Assembly (NCBI RefSeq): GCF_016612865.1
Contig: NZ_JAENZZ010000001.1
Location: forward strand, 124,001 to 188,000
Direction of reading: 5' to 3'
DNA length: 64,000 nucleotides
DNA from: Blastococcus sp. TML/M2B
Lineage (GTDB): Bacteria; Actinomycetota; Actinomycetes; Mycobacteriales; Geodermatophilaceae
The notes under the pieces are model-generated. The model ran no database searches, was not told the origin of the DNA, and saw only the letters and a program-made list of their open reading frames with translations. Within the stretch, counting starts at the first letter, position 1. Each line of letters starts with the position of its first letter. Shown one piece after another: positions 25,902 to 35,563 of the stretch. A program made the translations under genes and the position numbers.

Positions 25902-26864
25902 TCAGGTCCCGAGCTCGGCGCCGAAGGCCTCGGCGAACGGATAGCCCTGGGCCGCCTCGATCGTCATGTCCCAGACGTAGGCGCCACGGACCCGCTGCCC
26001 GGCGTCGGCCAGGGCGCGGTAGGCGGCGAGATACTCGGTGACCGGCATCTGGCCCGGAGCGCCGATGGCCGAGCCGGCGTAGGACGTGCCGATGGCGAAC
26101 CGGGACGGCGGCAGCCCGCGGTCGACCATCCGCCGAGCCGTGGCCTCGATGTCGGCGCGGCGCTCGGCAGGGGGCTGGGCGAAGTCGTAGAACTGCGGGC
26201 CGTAGAGGTCGCAGACAGGGCCGCGCCACGTGCGGCCGTCCACCGTGGCCTCGCCCTCGGCCAGCGCGAAGTCCTCGTAGAGGCGCAGGCCCGGCTCGGC
26301 GGAGGCGGTGACGGCGAAGTCGGATCCTCTGCCGGCCTTCAGCCGGGCGCTGGCGGTCACCAGGGCGTCCAGGTCGGTGCCGGCGCCGCCTCGCTCAAGG
26401 TCCCAGTCGATGCCGTCGCAGCCGTAGTCGTCGCAGATGCGCTCGACGCTCGCGACCAGTTCGTCGAACTGCGCCGCGGTGCGCAGCTCGATCCCGCCGT
26501 CGACCGCACCGCCGATGGAGAGCAGGACGACCGCACCCCGGGCTTGGACCGCGGCGATGTCCTCGCGCAACTGCTCCGAGGCGATCCCGCTGCCCTGGTC
26601 CGGTTCGAAGGCGAGCCGGCCCGTGCCGGGCTGGGCGCTGGTGGCGAAGGCGAGGAAGAAGACGTTCACCCGGTCGCTCGCCGAGGTCAGCCGGGGGGAG
26701 CCATCGGTACGCCAGTACTCGGCGACGACGGCGGTCGGGAGCGGATCCCGGGCGGTGGTCTCGTCGGACGGGCCGGACGAGCGGACGGCGATGACGACTC
26801 CCAGGGTGACGAGAAGTGTCACGGCGGTGATGAGACTTGCGGTATGGCGAGTGCGCAACCGCAC
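25902..26864 (-). CDS. secreted GH18-like (chitinase-type) glycoside hydrolase
   Basis: A 320-residue protein with an N-terminal membrane or signal helix (residues ~10-28) and a GH18 domain. The catalytic signature DxxDxDxE is complete as DGIDWDLE, preceded by VVLLSIGGA, the usual SxGG strand. Late motifs include YGPQFYDF and YVWDMT. The fold should cut or bind beta-1,4-GlcNAc polymers outside the cell. The gene converges on the deacetylase operon, so it may trim or remodel the same polysaccharide. The GTG start at 26864 has AAGGGA about six bases upstream. Confidence 0.8.
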   Translation of the reverse strand: MRLRTRHTASLITAVTLLVTLGVVIAVRSSGPSDETTARDPLPTAVVAEYWRTDGSPRLTSASDRVNVFFLAFATSAQPGTGRLAFEPDQGSGIASEQLREDIAAVQARGAVVLLSIGGAVDGGIELRTAAQFDELVASVERICDDYGCDGIDWDLERGGAGTDLDALVTASARLKAGRGSDFAVTASAEPGLRLYEDFALAEGEATVDGRTWRGPVCDLYGPQFYDFAQPPAERRADIEATARRMVDRGLPPSRFAIGTSYAGSAIGAPGQMPVTEYLAAYRALADAGQRVRGAYVWDMTIEAAQGYPFAEAFGAELGT

Positions 26865-26921
26865 GGCATCCCTTCAGCACTCGTCCGGCGCCGATGGCCG
26901 GAGGTGACCACACTACGGCTC

Positions 26922-27341
26922 GGCGCGCCGGCGTCGGCAGCGGTCGAGCTGCTGACCTGGTTCCCGCGGTTCCCGCGGCTCGAGCGGTTCGGTGGGGCGG
27001 TGGCCGCAGTGTTCGGCGGGCCGCTGGCCACGTACACCGGCGTGCTGCTGGCCAACATCGCGGTGCCGTCGTGGCACGAACTCCACACCAAGCTGCCGTT
27101 CGTGTTCGACGGTTCGGCGATGGCGGCCGGCGGCGGCATCTGCCTGGCCTTCACGCCGGCGGGTGAGTCCGAGCCCGTGCGCATGAGGGCGATCATCAGA
27201 ACGGGCATCGAGCTGGCCGCGCTGCGCACCGTTGAGGACAGCGCCAGCATCCTGGCCGAGCCGTCCCACTAGGGCCGGCCGGGCCAGTTCATGCGTGCGG
27301 CCCGGGCCAGCACGGCGGCCGGCCTCGGGTTGGCCGTGCTA
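26922..27341 (+). pseudogene. decayed internal fragment of the NrfD-type formate dehydrogenase subunit gene
   Basis: About 140 codons match the C-terminal half of the NrfD subunit encoded at 20386-21426, with shared blocks RFGGAVA, VFGGPLATYTGVLLAN, HTKLPFVF, GSAMAAGGGIC, GIELAALR and GRPGQFMRAARA. There is no start or N-terminal half, and a TAG at 27270-27272 stands where the intact gene has Glu (EPYHEGRPG becomes EPSH-stop-GRPG). It is therefore a relic of a duplication or of a second fdh operon. It lies at the left border of the AT-richer exopolysaccharide cluster, so it may mark an old recombination point. Confidence 0.85.
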
Positions 27342-27786
27342 CGAGTACCCAGCCATCAGGCTGGCGTTGACCGAGGCGCTCCGGGACCCGCACCCCAGCC
27401 GGGCGCCGGGGAAGCGCCGCCCATGGCGTGGCAAGACGAGAGCCGCCGGCCTGTGTGTCGGTGGCCGCAGGGTGCCCGGGGTCCGGCGTTCCTCGTCGTC
27501 GGACTTGCGCGTCCCTTTCAGCGAAGGGCCCCACCATCGGCTGACTCGACATCTACTTCACAACGGCCGCAATTGATCACCATTTCGACTATCGACCACC
27601 ATCGCCGTGTGGTACGACCCGAAGAGAGCGGCATGCGCCTGTCCTCATCCTCACGCACGGGAGTCAGAGCGCAGGCGATACCCCCCCTTCGGTGGAAGGA
27701 TCGACATCCTGCTGGCCCGCGTTCTTGCGGTCGGCGATACCCTCCGGGCGCGTTGTTGAGGAATTTTACAGGTTCAGAAGGGCTCG
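27342..27786 (+). other. intergenic region, 445 bp
   Basis: No gene supported. From about 27540 onwards the sequence is clearly more AT-rich than the DNA to the left. The end (27777-27782, GAAGGG) is the ribosome binding site of the acyltransferase gene. Confidence 0.45.
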
Positions 27787-28716
27787 GTGTTCGCTATGGC
27801 AATGGATCTCGGGTGGACGCCGCGGCCGGTGCCATGGGGCGGATGGGGAGCGCGCATCAGGGCCTCGACCGTATGGCGAAGGTTCGTGCCTGCGCCGGTC
27901 ATGCTGAGCCTCATTGCCGCGATCGAGATGTTCGCTTCTTCTCGACGGCCTGAGCGCCTCGATGCGTCTCGAGCGGCCATGGAAGCGGTGGTGGGCGGAA
28001 CGTGTTCCGAGGCTGACATACAACGTCTAGCTCGCCGGCACGCGGTGGCGCAGGCGCAAGGCGAGGAATTGGCCTGGCGCCCGTGGTTGCTACGCCGTCT
28101 TCCCATCAGGGGCGCTGGCCATTTGACGGAGGCTGTGGCGAGCGGTCGAGGAGTGATCGTCAGCTTCGTCCATCTCGGCCCGCTGGTTGGTCGGGCAGTC
28201 CTGGGACGCCTGCTGCCCACCGCCCATCTGCCGGTGGCGGAGTACCTGTTCCAGAACAATCCTCCTGGCTATGACGGTTACCGAGCGGAGCGGATCCGGA
28301 GGATTCTTCGAGCCTCGGACTATCGGATTCTTCCGGCCAAAGGGTCAGGTCGAGCGCTGCGGGAGGTGCTCGGCAGCGCAGGGATCGTCATGGTCGCCAT
28401 GGATGTCCCCGGTCCGACGCCGACAGACTTCTTGGGCAAGTCGGTTGAATTGGCGAACGGAACGTCGAAGCTTGCGTCGGCCACGAACAGTCTGGTCGTC
28501 CCGATCTCAGTTAGGCCGCGCGGGCGATTCGGTTGGGAAGTGACTGTGGAGACAGTCCTGGACCCCCAAGATTTTCCGTCGTGGGCCGAGCTCCACCAGG
28601 CATTAGCGGACGTCCATGACGGAGTGGTCACCCGTCACCCGGAGCATCTCGAGTCCCCGCTGCGTGATGGTGGGTGGGCGAGGGCGGACCGTTTCGGGTG
28701 GTGCGTGAGCCGTTGA
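27787..28716 (+). CDS. lysophospholipid/lipid A-type acyltransferase (HtrB/PatA-like)
   Basis: A 309-residue protein resembling the lauroyl-acyltransferase and phosphatidylinositol-mannoside acyltransferase (PatA) family. The GRGVIVSFVHLGPL segment holds the catalytic His of the HX4(D/E) motif, but the acidic partner is not obvious, and VMVAMDVPGP matches the family's middle block. It would acylate a glycolipid or polysaccharide intermediate at the inner membrane. Codon use has many A/T third positions, unlike genes left of 27 kb. The start is uncertain: GTG 27787, four bases after GAAGGG, or ATG 27796. It opens exopolysaccharide cluster I. Confidence 0.65.
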   Translation: MFAMAMDLGWTPRPVPWGGWGARIRASTVWRRFVPAPVMLSLIAAIEMFASSRRPERLDASRAAMEAVVGGTCSEADIQRLARRHAVAQAQGEELAWRPWLLRRLPIRGAGHLTEAVASGRGVIVSFVHLGPLVGRAVLGRLLPTAHLPVAEYLFQNNPPGYDGYRAERIRRILRASDYRILPAKGSGRALREVLGSAGIVMVAMDVPGPTPTDFLGKSVELANGTSKLASATNSLVVPISVRPRGRFGWEVTVETVLDPQDFPSWAELHQALADVHDGVVTRHPEHLESPLRDGGWARADRFGWCVSR

Positions 28717-28798
28717 CCCGAAACAAGACCCCGGGCGCGCGCGAGATAGCGGCGCAGCATTCTGCCTCGGTGTCCGCGGCTGCAGGACCGAAGGACGC

Positions 28799-29941
28799 AT
28801 GAGGCAGCGACCGTTCAGGGCGATGTTGGTGAACGAGAACATCGGCGGCCACGCCACGGTTCACCACCACCTGAGGACCGTGGCAGCCGAGCGCGACGAT
28901 CTGGACGTACGCATCATCGATGTTCCTCCGCCCACCTTCTTGCGGAAGGTCGCGGCAGTTGCGGTCCCGGGACTGGCCAGGTTGGATGCTGATTTGCGCT
29001 CGGTCCGCTACCAACTCGCACAGTCGGCCAGCGTGGCGCGGCAGCTACCGAGGTGGTTGGCGGAGGCATGGCCGGGGGAGCGTCCTGACGTCGTCCACCT
29101 CTACACTCACAATGTCGGCCTCCTCGCCGGGCGGTTGCTGCGCGAGATCCCGTACGTGGTGACGATCGACTCGACCAATGCGCAGAGCAATCTCATGCAC
29201 CCGGCTCGCGAACCAACGCGCTTCTCCTCTTGGTCGACCAGGGCAGTCAGGCCGTTCGAGCGGCGGGTCTACGCCCAGGCGCATCGAGTGATCGCCAACA
29301 GTGCCTGGTGCGCTCGCTCGGTGCGGGAGGACTACGGGATTGCCGCTGAGAAGATCGAGGTCGTGCCGATGGGAGTAGCGCTCCCTAAACTGTCACGGGT
29401 CGGCCGCGGCGGGCGCCCCCTGCCCCGCATCCTGTTCATCGGGCGAACCATGGAGCGCAAGGGTGGCTACGACCTGCTCGAGGCCCACCAACGCTGGTTG
29501 GCCGATAGGTGTGAACTCGTCCTGGTGACGCAAGATCGAGTAACTCCCGGTCGAAACGTGCGGGTCGTCGACGACATTCGGCCTGGTGATGGGCGCATAG
29601 GCGGGCTCATAGCGGGCAGTGACCTGCTGGTGCTTCCCAGTCGGCTCGATCAGTGGCCCAATGCCGTCATGGAAGCGATGGCTTATGGCGTGACACCGGT
29701 CGTTGCTGCTGTCGGCGGGATGCCAGAGATGGTCGACAACGGCCGGGCGGGCGTGGTTCTCCCCGATCGGAGCCTGGAGTCTATCCGTGACGCGGTCGCG
29801 AGCCTGCTGGACGACCCGGAACGCCGGAGACGCCTCGGTGAGAGTGCCCGCCGGCGCGTCGAAGATTACCTCGACGTCCGACTGACAGCGAACCGACTGT
29901 TCGATCAAATCCGATCTGCGGCCGAGGGTTTGCCGAACTAG
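28799..29941 (+). CDS. GT4-family glycosyltransferase
   Basis: A 380-residue GT-B enzyme. The C-terminal Rossmann half begins LPRILFIGRTMERKGGYDLL and contains VLPSRLDQWPNAVMEAMAYG, the GT4 EX7E-type region where the conserved Glu contacts the nucleotide sugar. The N-terminal acceptor half starts AMLVNENIGGHATV. It likely adds one sugar to a lipid-linked repeat unit on the cytoplasmic face. ATG 28799 has AAGGA six bases upstream. The gene ends in TAG, one of only three intact genes here that do so. Confidence 0.85.
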   Translation: MRQRPFRAMLVNENIGGHATVHHHLRTVAAERDDLDVRIIDVPPPTFLRKVAAVAVPGLARLDADLRSVRYQLAQSASVARQLPRWLAEAWPGERPDVVHLYTHNVGLLAGRLLREIPYVVTIDSTNAQSNLMHPAREPTRFSSWSTRAVRPFERRVYAQAHRVIANSAWCARSVREDYGIAAEKIEVVPMGVALPKLSRVGRGGRPLPRILFIGRTMERKGGYDLLEAHQRWLADRCELVLVTQDRVTPGRNVRVVDDIRPGDGRIGGLIAGSDLLVLPSRLDQWPNAVMEAMAYGVTPVVAAVGGMPEMVDNGRAGVVLPDRSLESIRDAVASLLDDPERRRRLGESARRRVEDYLDVRLTANRLFDQIRSAAEGLPN

Positions 29942-30177
29942 TTGCCGGGGCGGTTCGTCTGACCAGTCCTAGGTGGGGCTGGTGTGACAGGGTGCAAGGA
30001 TGAGCTTTCGGTCCGCGACGATTCGTGCAAAGGTGAGTTCTTGCCTGCCCGCGAGGATCGTCGCATCTGCACCCACTGCGGGGTAGGAATCGGTCACTCG
30101 CTGGCACCGCGTTGTCGTCGTCCATCGGAGTGGTCCGTCGCACACATCTTCGCGACCCCACGTGTCAAGGGGCCATG

Positions 30178-31497
30178 ATGATCTCGTCCACCCACCCACT
30201 ATGGCTAGCCGTCAGCCGGCGGCTGAGGGTCGGGGCTGTCGCAGTTACAGCACTTACCTTGGTGGGCATGTCGGGGTGTGGTGTGGCGCCGGAGACGGCC
30301 TCAAGGGCCATGGACGGGGGACGGTCCACCGCGGCGGCAATCTCGCCGGAGGCTTCTCCGCACGTCGAAGAGTCGTATGCGGGACCGGCTGGGCAGCCCA
30401 CCTCGGCAGGCGCACCGCCCGCATCAACCGGCTCCGGGTCGTCCATGAGCGGCACGCTCTCAGCTGGCGCGGTCGTTCCGGTACCTCCAGTCCCATCTAG
30501 CCGAGTCGGCGTGGATGGCGTGGTGCCGGTGGCTCCTTCGGAGAGCTTGGTTCTGGGAGTGACCATTTTCGCGATGTGGCGGGATTGGCCGATGACCCAA
30601 CAACTGATGGACCACGCGCGGGATTCCGGGTCGTCTTGGATTCGCGTTGACATGGGGTGGTGCACCCTGCAGGAGGAGGGTCCGGACCGCGTCTCTGCTT
30701 GGTATCAGGAGCGGCTGGACTTCGTCGTGGACAGTGCAGCGCAGCGAGGTCTGAAGCTGCTGATCATGGTGGGCTGCACGCCAAAGTGGGCGGGCGGAGG
30801 TGACGACTTGACAGGCTTTCCCAGCGATCCGTCGGACTTCACCCGCGCGATGACCTATCTGGCCTCCCGGTACCAGGGCAGAGTCGCTGCGTGGGAGATC
30901 TGGAATGAGCCGGACTGCCGTGGGGGATGTCCAAACGGCTCGGCGAGCGACTACGTGCCGGTACTCCAAGCCGGCTACCGCGGAGTGCGGGCCGGCGATC
31001 CGTCGGCTGTTGTCGTCAGCGCAGGCACGAGCGGCAACAATGCGCCGTGGATCGAGCAGATGTACGCGGCCGGCGCAAAGGGGTTCTTCGACGTTCTAGC
31101 AGTGCATCCCTACTTGGAACCGGTCACCGCACCCCCGGACGCTCCCTCGGCAAACATGGTCTACCGCCTCACGTCCGTCGAGGCCGTCCACGACGTCATG
31201 GTGCGGTATGGCGACCAAGGGAAACCCATCTGGTTCACCGAGTTCGGCTGGACCACTGCTTCGTCAGGAGAGCGGCCCGGGGTCGACGAGGCCACGCAGG
31301 CGGCGTATCTGCGATCGGCGGTAGAGTTGACGGTTCGTCGGTTCCCCTACGTGACGGCAGCGTTTTGGTTCTGCATGCGTGACAGAGACGATTGGACTCC
31401 CTATGAGAACCACTTCGGCCTGTTGCGTCTGGACGGTTCGGCCAAGCCTTCGTTTGCGGCGCTGCAACAGGCGAACGCCTGGCTTGGAGCAAAGTAA
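30178..31497 (+). CDS. lipoprotein glycoside hydrolase, clan GH-A (GH5/GH39-like)
   Basis: A signal peptide of about 30 residues ends in a lipobox-like GMSGC, so the mature protein is probably lipid-anchored outside the membrane. A Ser/Pro/Ala/Gly-rich linker (~60 residues) leads to a TIM-barrel domain with the acid/base segment EIWNEPDC and the nucleophile segment WFTEFGWT, the two glutamates of clan GH-A retaining enzymes. It likely cuts the exported polysaccharide, as PslG-type hydrolases do in other exopolysaccharide clusters. ATG 30178 is favoured over ATG 30175 because AAGGGG then has a workable spacing. It ends in TAA, rare in this window. Confidence 0.8.
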   Translation: MISSTHPLWLAVSRRLRVGAVAVTALTLVGMSGCGVAPETASRAMDGGRSTAAAISPEASPHVEESYAGPAGQPTSAGAPPASTGSGSSMSGTLSAGAVVPVPPVPSSRVGVDGVVPVAPSESLVLGVTIFAMWRDWPMTQQLMDHARDSGSSWIRVDMGWCTLQEEGPDRVSAWYQERLDFVVDSAAQRGLKLLIMVGCTPKWAGGGDDLTGFPSDPSDFTRAMTYLASRYQGRVAAWEIWNEPDCRGGCPNGSASDYVPVLQAGYRGVRAGDPSAVVVSAGTSGNNAPWIEQMYAAGAKGFFDVLAVHPYLEPVTAPPDAPSANMVYRLTSVEAVHDVMVRYGDQGKPIWFTEFGWTTASSGERPGVDEATQAAYLRSAVELTVRRFPYVTAAFWFCMRDRDDWTPYENHFGLLRLDGSAKPSFAALQQANAWLGAK

Positions 31498-31752
31498 CGG
31501 CCGGACTCCTTTCCCCGGACATGAATAGATATCGGCCGGAGTCCGGATGTGGGTGTCCGGGTCGTGGACCGCGTGACTTCGGGACAAGTCTGCGATGAAT
31601 TGCCGCTGAACATGGTCGTCATCTCGACCGCCGTCGACGTCAGCGAGTCCTCAGCGGACTCGGGCCGGTCAACTGTCAACTCGCTTCCAGCGCTGGGGCC
31701 GCTGGCCCGGCGTGGGCGGTGAAGGCGAGTCCACCAAGCTGCGGCCGCGTCT

Positions 31753-33045
31753 TCACCAAGCCGATGAGTCGGATGGGATCGCTGCGAACTTGTCGGCTCC
31801 TCGCCGCTCCCGTCGGCCCCGCCCGAGAAAATCCCTGATGCCGATGAGTTCTATGACGGCAAGGACGGTGGCGCCCACGGTTGTCCCCACCACAGCGGAC
31901 AAGGCGGTCGGGGAGTGCGCCGTTAGGGCCACGCTGACCAGAATGCCGACCGAGGCTCCGGCCACGGTTGCTGCGAACATCCACCGGAGCCGGCCAGCGG
32001 CAAGCAGAACGGTGAAGCACACGTAGCACAACATGATCGGCAGCGCGGATAGGGCGACGACGCGTACGGAGGGAACGGCAGACTGCCACGTCTCGCCGAA
32101 GGGGATCGTGGTGAGCGGTTCGGCTAAGGTCGCGCCGGTCAGCGCGACGATGCTTCCGACGGCCGCGGCCAGCCCCACGTACTTGCGGGCTGCGCGTTTG
32201 AACGCCGCAGGATCCTGGACGAGGGCTGACAGGCCGGGGACCAGCCCCAGACCCGCCGTGTGTGCCACTGTGACGCCCGCGTCGAAGAACCGCGTCGCGA
32301 CAATGTATACGGCCAATGCGCCGACGTCCCCTAGGGAACCGACGACGATGGTCCCTTGCCGCCATAGCAGGATCACGGCGGTCCCAGCGATGGCGAGCCA
32401 GCCGCTCTGCCGGAGCAGTTGTCGGCTGCGAATTCGGTTGCGCCGAGCAGGCCGAACGACGAATGTCGCTACGGCGAGGACCCCGGTCTCCTTCAGGGCC
32501 ACGACCACCAACAGTTCGGTCGCTCCGCCGCCCATATGCACCACGATGACACCGGCCACGGCAAGTAGCGCCGCCGATGCAACCTGCAGAGCACCTTCCA
32601 GGACGACCCGTCCAGTTGCCCTCAGCACCTCCGACCAGAGGTTGACCATGCTGCCCACAATCACGAAAGCGACGGCTACGGCGATGGCAGGAAGGGAGGC
32701 GGCGTCGGGTCCGAGCGTCACAGTCAGGATCACGGTGGCAAACGCCGCCATTAGGGCGGACGCCAATTGAGGCAGGAAGGCGGCTCGCAATGCATCACCG
32801 GCGGCCAATTTGCCTGCTGCGACCTCCCGGCCAGCGATCGCTGAGACACCCAGATCGGTGAGCATCGTGACGAGGGTTGCGGTTCCCAAGAGGTACCCGT
32901 AGACGGCCACCGTGTCAGCGGAAGCCACGCGCGCCAGCACGATGATCAGAAGGATGCCGATGAGCCGGCCGGCCAGCCGGGAGATGATCGCAGCGGCCAA
33001 CCCCAGGCGGGCAAGTCGGAATCCTGAGTCCGTCACACCGGTCAT
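31753..33045 (-). CDS. polysaccharide flippase (Wzx-like, MATE/MOP superfamily)
   Basis: A 430-residue protein with about twelve membrane helices and the layout of Wzx-type oligosaccharide flippases, beginning GLAAAIISRLAGRLIGILLI and with the DLGVSAIAGREVA loop after helix 2, typical of this family. It would move lipid-linked repeat units across the membrane. ATG 33045 overlaps the stop of the upstream ligase gene (ATGA). It is the last gene of a four-gene minus-strand operon (glycosyltransferase, chain-length protein, ligase-like protein, flippase) starting at 36696. Confidence 0.8.
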   Translation of the reverse strand: MTGVTDSGFRLARLGLAAAIISRLAGRLIGILLIIVLARVASADTVAVYGYLLGTATLVTMLTDLGVSAIAGREVAAGKLAAGDALRAAFLPQLASALMAAFATVILTVTLGPDAASLPAIAVAVAFVIVGSMVNLWSEVLRATGRVVLEGALQVASAALLAVAGVIVVHMGGGATELLVVVALKETGVLAVATFVVRPARRNRIRSRQLLRQSGWLAIAGTAVILLWRQGTIVVGSLGDVGALAVYIVATRFFDAGVTVAHTAGLGLVPGLSALVQDPAAFKRAARKYVGLAAAVGSIVALTGATLAEPLTTIPFGETWQSAVPSVRVVALSALPIMLCYVCFTVLLAAGRLRWMFAATVAGASVGILVSVALTAHSPTALSAVVGTTVGATVLAVIELIGIRDFLGRGRRERRGADKFAAIPSDSSAW

Positions 33046-34514
33046 CGCTGGATCTGCCGTTCCTGATCGGCGGCGAGCAGAAGGCCGAGCACATAGAGCG
33101 TCAGGAAGCCTGTCGCGTAGCTCGCCAACGAGGAACGGCCAATCCAATCGACCATCGATACTGCGAGCACGGCCAGGGCCGCCCAGGAGGTCGCATCCGA
33201 ACGCCCGCTTCGGCACCGTCTAAGCAGGATCACCGCCAGGCCGACGAAGCCGCCGACGAGCGCGATGGTGCCAGCCAAGCCGACGTCCGACTGCACCTGT
33301 GCGTAGGCAGAGTCCAGGAAGGCCGGGTCGCCTGCGAAACTGGCCGTCGGGGCAACGGCGGGGTCATGAGATGCGGGTGGCGTAATCGCGAGTGGCAGTT
33401 CGCGGGTGGACCCGATGCCCAGGGCGCCGACACCGTTGCCGATGAGCATCGATTCCCAGCCCTGCACGGCCTGCCCCCATGCCAGGTTGCGGCCATTCAA
33501 GCCGAACAACAGCGGTGTCTCCGGGGCCCCAGGGCGCACCGATGTGGTGATGGTCGCCAGCAGGAAGATCCCCGCGAGAACAGCGACGGCGGTCAGCGCC
33601 AAGGCCTGGCGCCACCATCCACGCCTGACCGCGTAGAGAAGCAGAAGAATTGCCACCTGGACGAGCGACGTCCGCACCGAGGTCGCGCCCAGAGCAGCGG
33701 CCCCGGCCACCAGAAGGACGACGGCCTGACCCCGCTTGGCTACGAACAGGCCCAGTGCCAAACCGAGGACAGCGAGGGCGGCGAGTTGGAACGGATCGTC
33801 GAAGGTGCCTGATGTCCTCAGTGAGCCGCCGCTGGTCACTCGGACCTGGGCGCCGTACTGGTATCCCCATCCGCGTAGTAGGGCTTCCAGACCGGCCGCG
33901 CGTTGAGCCCATGCAAACGCTGCCTCGAGAGGGAGCACCACGGTCATGGCCCTCACCAGGTGTTGGAGTGTGCGCTGCGGCCGATCGGTAAGTAGTCCGA
34001 CGAGCAGCAAGGCGAGGGCCTCCATCAGCAGTCGGGAGCCGAAGATCCACGAGCTGCCGTGCTGGCCGGCCGGATCGAGCAGGTACAGAGCGGGTACGAC
34101 GGCAATCGCCGCGAGCACGCCGCCGAGAGTCCGCGTCCCCGCCAGCGCACGCGGGCCCCGGCTCAGCAACCTCGAGACGACCACCAGGACGAGGACGAGG
34201 ACGAGGACGTCTTTCAGGAGCCCTATTCCTGGGTGCACCCGAAGACGGAGCTCACTTGATGTCGAAAAGATGATCAAAGCGGCCCAAGGAGCCAGCCACG
34301 GAGCGCGAAGCAGCAGGCGAACTGTCCCGACGACCATCAGCAGGCCGATGGCCACGCCAGCCACGCCGATGGCTGCGCTGTCCGGATAGGTGGCGACATA
34401 ACCCGCGGTCCCCGCGACCACCACCCCCAGCAGCAGGCACCACGACCGCTGAAGTAGCCCTACGTCGAGCGCCGTCGCCCCGGACCGGTCGAGTCGCCCG
34501 ATCGCTGTGATCAT
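33042..34514 (-). CDS. O-antigen ligase/polymerase-like membrane protein (Wzy/WaaL type)
   Basis: A 490-residue protein with about eleven membrane helices and one larger outside loop (about residues 325-385) carrying FGLNGRNLAWGQAVQGW and GNGVGALGIGS, the usual pattern of the Wzy_C region. It should polymerise flipped repeat units outside the membrane or ligate them to an acceptor. The start is ATG 34514, overlapping the stop of the chain-length gene; its own stop overlaps the flippase start. Low similarity is normal for this family, so specificity cannot be told. Confidence 0.78.
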   Translation of the reverse strand: MITAIGRLDRSGATALDVGLLQRSWCLLLGVVVAGTAGYVATYPDSAAIGVAGVAIGLLMVVGTVRLLLRAPWLAPWAALIIFSTSSELRLRVHPGIGLLKDVLVLVLVLVVVSRLLSRGPRALAGTRTLGGVLAAIAVVPALYLLDPAGQHGSSWIFGSRLLMEALALLLVGLLTDRPQRTLQHLVRAMTVVLPLEAAFAWAQRAAGLEALLRGWGYQYGAQVRVTSGGSLRTSGTFDDPFQLAALAVLGLALGLFVAKRGQAVVLLVAGAAALGATSVRTSLVQVAILLLLYAVRRGWWRQALALTAVAVLAGIFLLATITTSVRPGAPETPLLFGLNGRNLAWGQAVQGWESMLIGNGVGALGIGSTRELPLAITPPASHDPAVAPTASFAGDPAFLDSAYAQVQSDVGLAGTIALVGGFVGLAVILLRRCRSGRSDATSWAALAVLAVSMVDWIGRSSLASYATGFLTLYVLGLLLAADQERQIQR

Positions 34515-35563
34515 GTCGGGATGACGACGGCGTCTGCGCTCCGCCATCCCGCCAGCAAGTCGACAGCGTCTGAAAGCGTGGTGCGATACGTCCCCACCGG
34601 CGCCACGAGCACCAGCGCGGCGACACCGTCTGCTGGGCGTCGGCCGACGACCGCAGCGACGGGATCGCTGACCGTGACGACACGAGCGGCCTCATCTTCG
34701 TCACGGCTTTGCGCACGGAACCAATCCGCGACATCTAGAGCGGACTTCTCCGCGTCGCTTTCCACGGGGCAAACAACGACGTCACCGTCGAGCTCGTTGT
34801 CGAACAGCTGACGGGCGAGGCGGGCGCTGTCGGCCCCACCGGTGCGGCGCGCAAAGCCAACGGCAGGGAGCATGGTCAGTCGCTGAGCATCGCGGACCCG
34901 GCTCACGGTCGGTCGAATGGTCGCCAAGCCAATCACCAGCAATACGCCCAGTGCCAAGCCGGCGATGCCCAGCGCTATTGGGAGCTGAGCAGTCGGCGAC
35001 GTCTTGATCGCCTCCGTCGTTCCGATCACCCGAAAGGGTTGAACCGTTCCTTGCAGTAGTTGCGCGCGGATGGACAGTCCGCTGTCCACCCCCTCCGGAT
35101 CGAGGCTCGGCAGCGTGGCCGCCGTTGAGGCGATCTGCTCGCTTGCGGTGTCCGAGAGCGCAACGCCGACGGCCTCGGCGATCCGTCGTGCTTCTGCACC
35201 GCCTCTGGCGGCGGCCTGGATCATGACGACGTGCGAGGTCGACTCGGGGGCGGCATTCACGCGCTCGGCGTAGTACCTCCAAGGCTGGCCGTCACCGAGG
35301 GCGGCCGCGGCGCGGGTCAACACCGGCTCTGAGCCCGCCATAAGCGCCGCCTCGGCAGTGTCCTGCGCGGTCACCGGTGTGACCTGACCGGTCATCAGCA
35401 ACGTTTCACTCGAGCCGATCTGGACCTGGACACTGGTCGACGCCTGCCATTCCGGGCCGCGAGCCTGCCCAACGACGAGACCGGACACGACGCCCGCCGC
35501 TACCAGGGCAACTATCAGGACCGTGATAAACCGACCCGATCGGGCGGCGCGGTGCTTGGTCAT
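34511..35563 (-). CDS. Wzz/YveK-type chain-length or capsular regulator protein
   Basis: A 350-residue protein with an N-terminal membrane helix (residues ~12-33), a periplasmic-type alpha/beta domain (STSVQVQIGSSETLL and following) and a second membrane helix (~200-220), the topology of polysaccharide co-polymerases. A cytoplasmic C-terminal part follows, but I see no Walker A motif, so it is not a full BY-kinase. It would set chain length or couple polymerase to export. ATG 35563 overlaps the upstream glycosyltransferase stop (ATGA). Confidence 0.75.
   Translation of the reverse strand: MTKHRAARSGRFITVLIVALVAAGVVSGLVVGQARGPEWQASTSVQVQIGSSETLLMTGQVTPVTAQDTAEAALMAGSEPVLTRAAAALGDGQPWRYYAERVNAAPESTSHVVMIQAAARGGAEARRIAEAVGVALSDTASEQIASTAATLPSLDPEGVDSGLSIRAQLLQGTVQPFRVIGTTEAIKTSPTAQLPIALGIAGLALGVLLVIGLATIRPTVSRVRDAQRLTMLPAVGFARRTGGADSARLARQLFDNELDGDVVVCPVESDAEKSALDVADWFRAQSRDEDEAARVVTVSDPVAAVVGRRPADGVAALVLVAPVGTYRTTLSDAVDLLAGWRSADAVVIPT

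Noticed and set aside
27270..27272. TAG in the NrfD relic as a second UAG-Sec codon
   Set aside because: The intact paralogue has Glu here, no SECIS-like hairpin follows, and the fragment lacks a start and N-terminal half.
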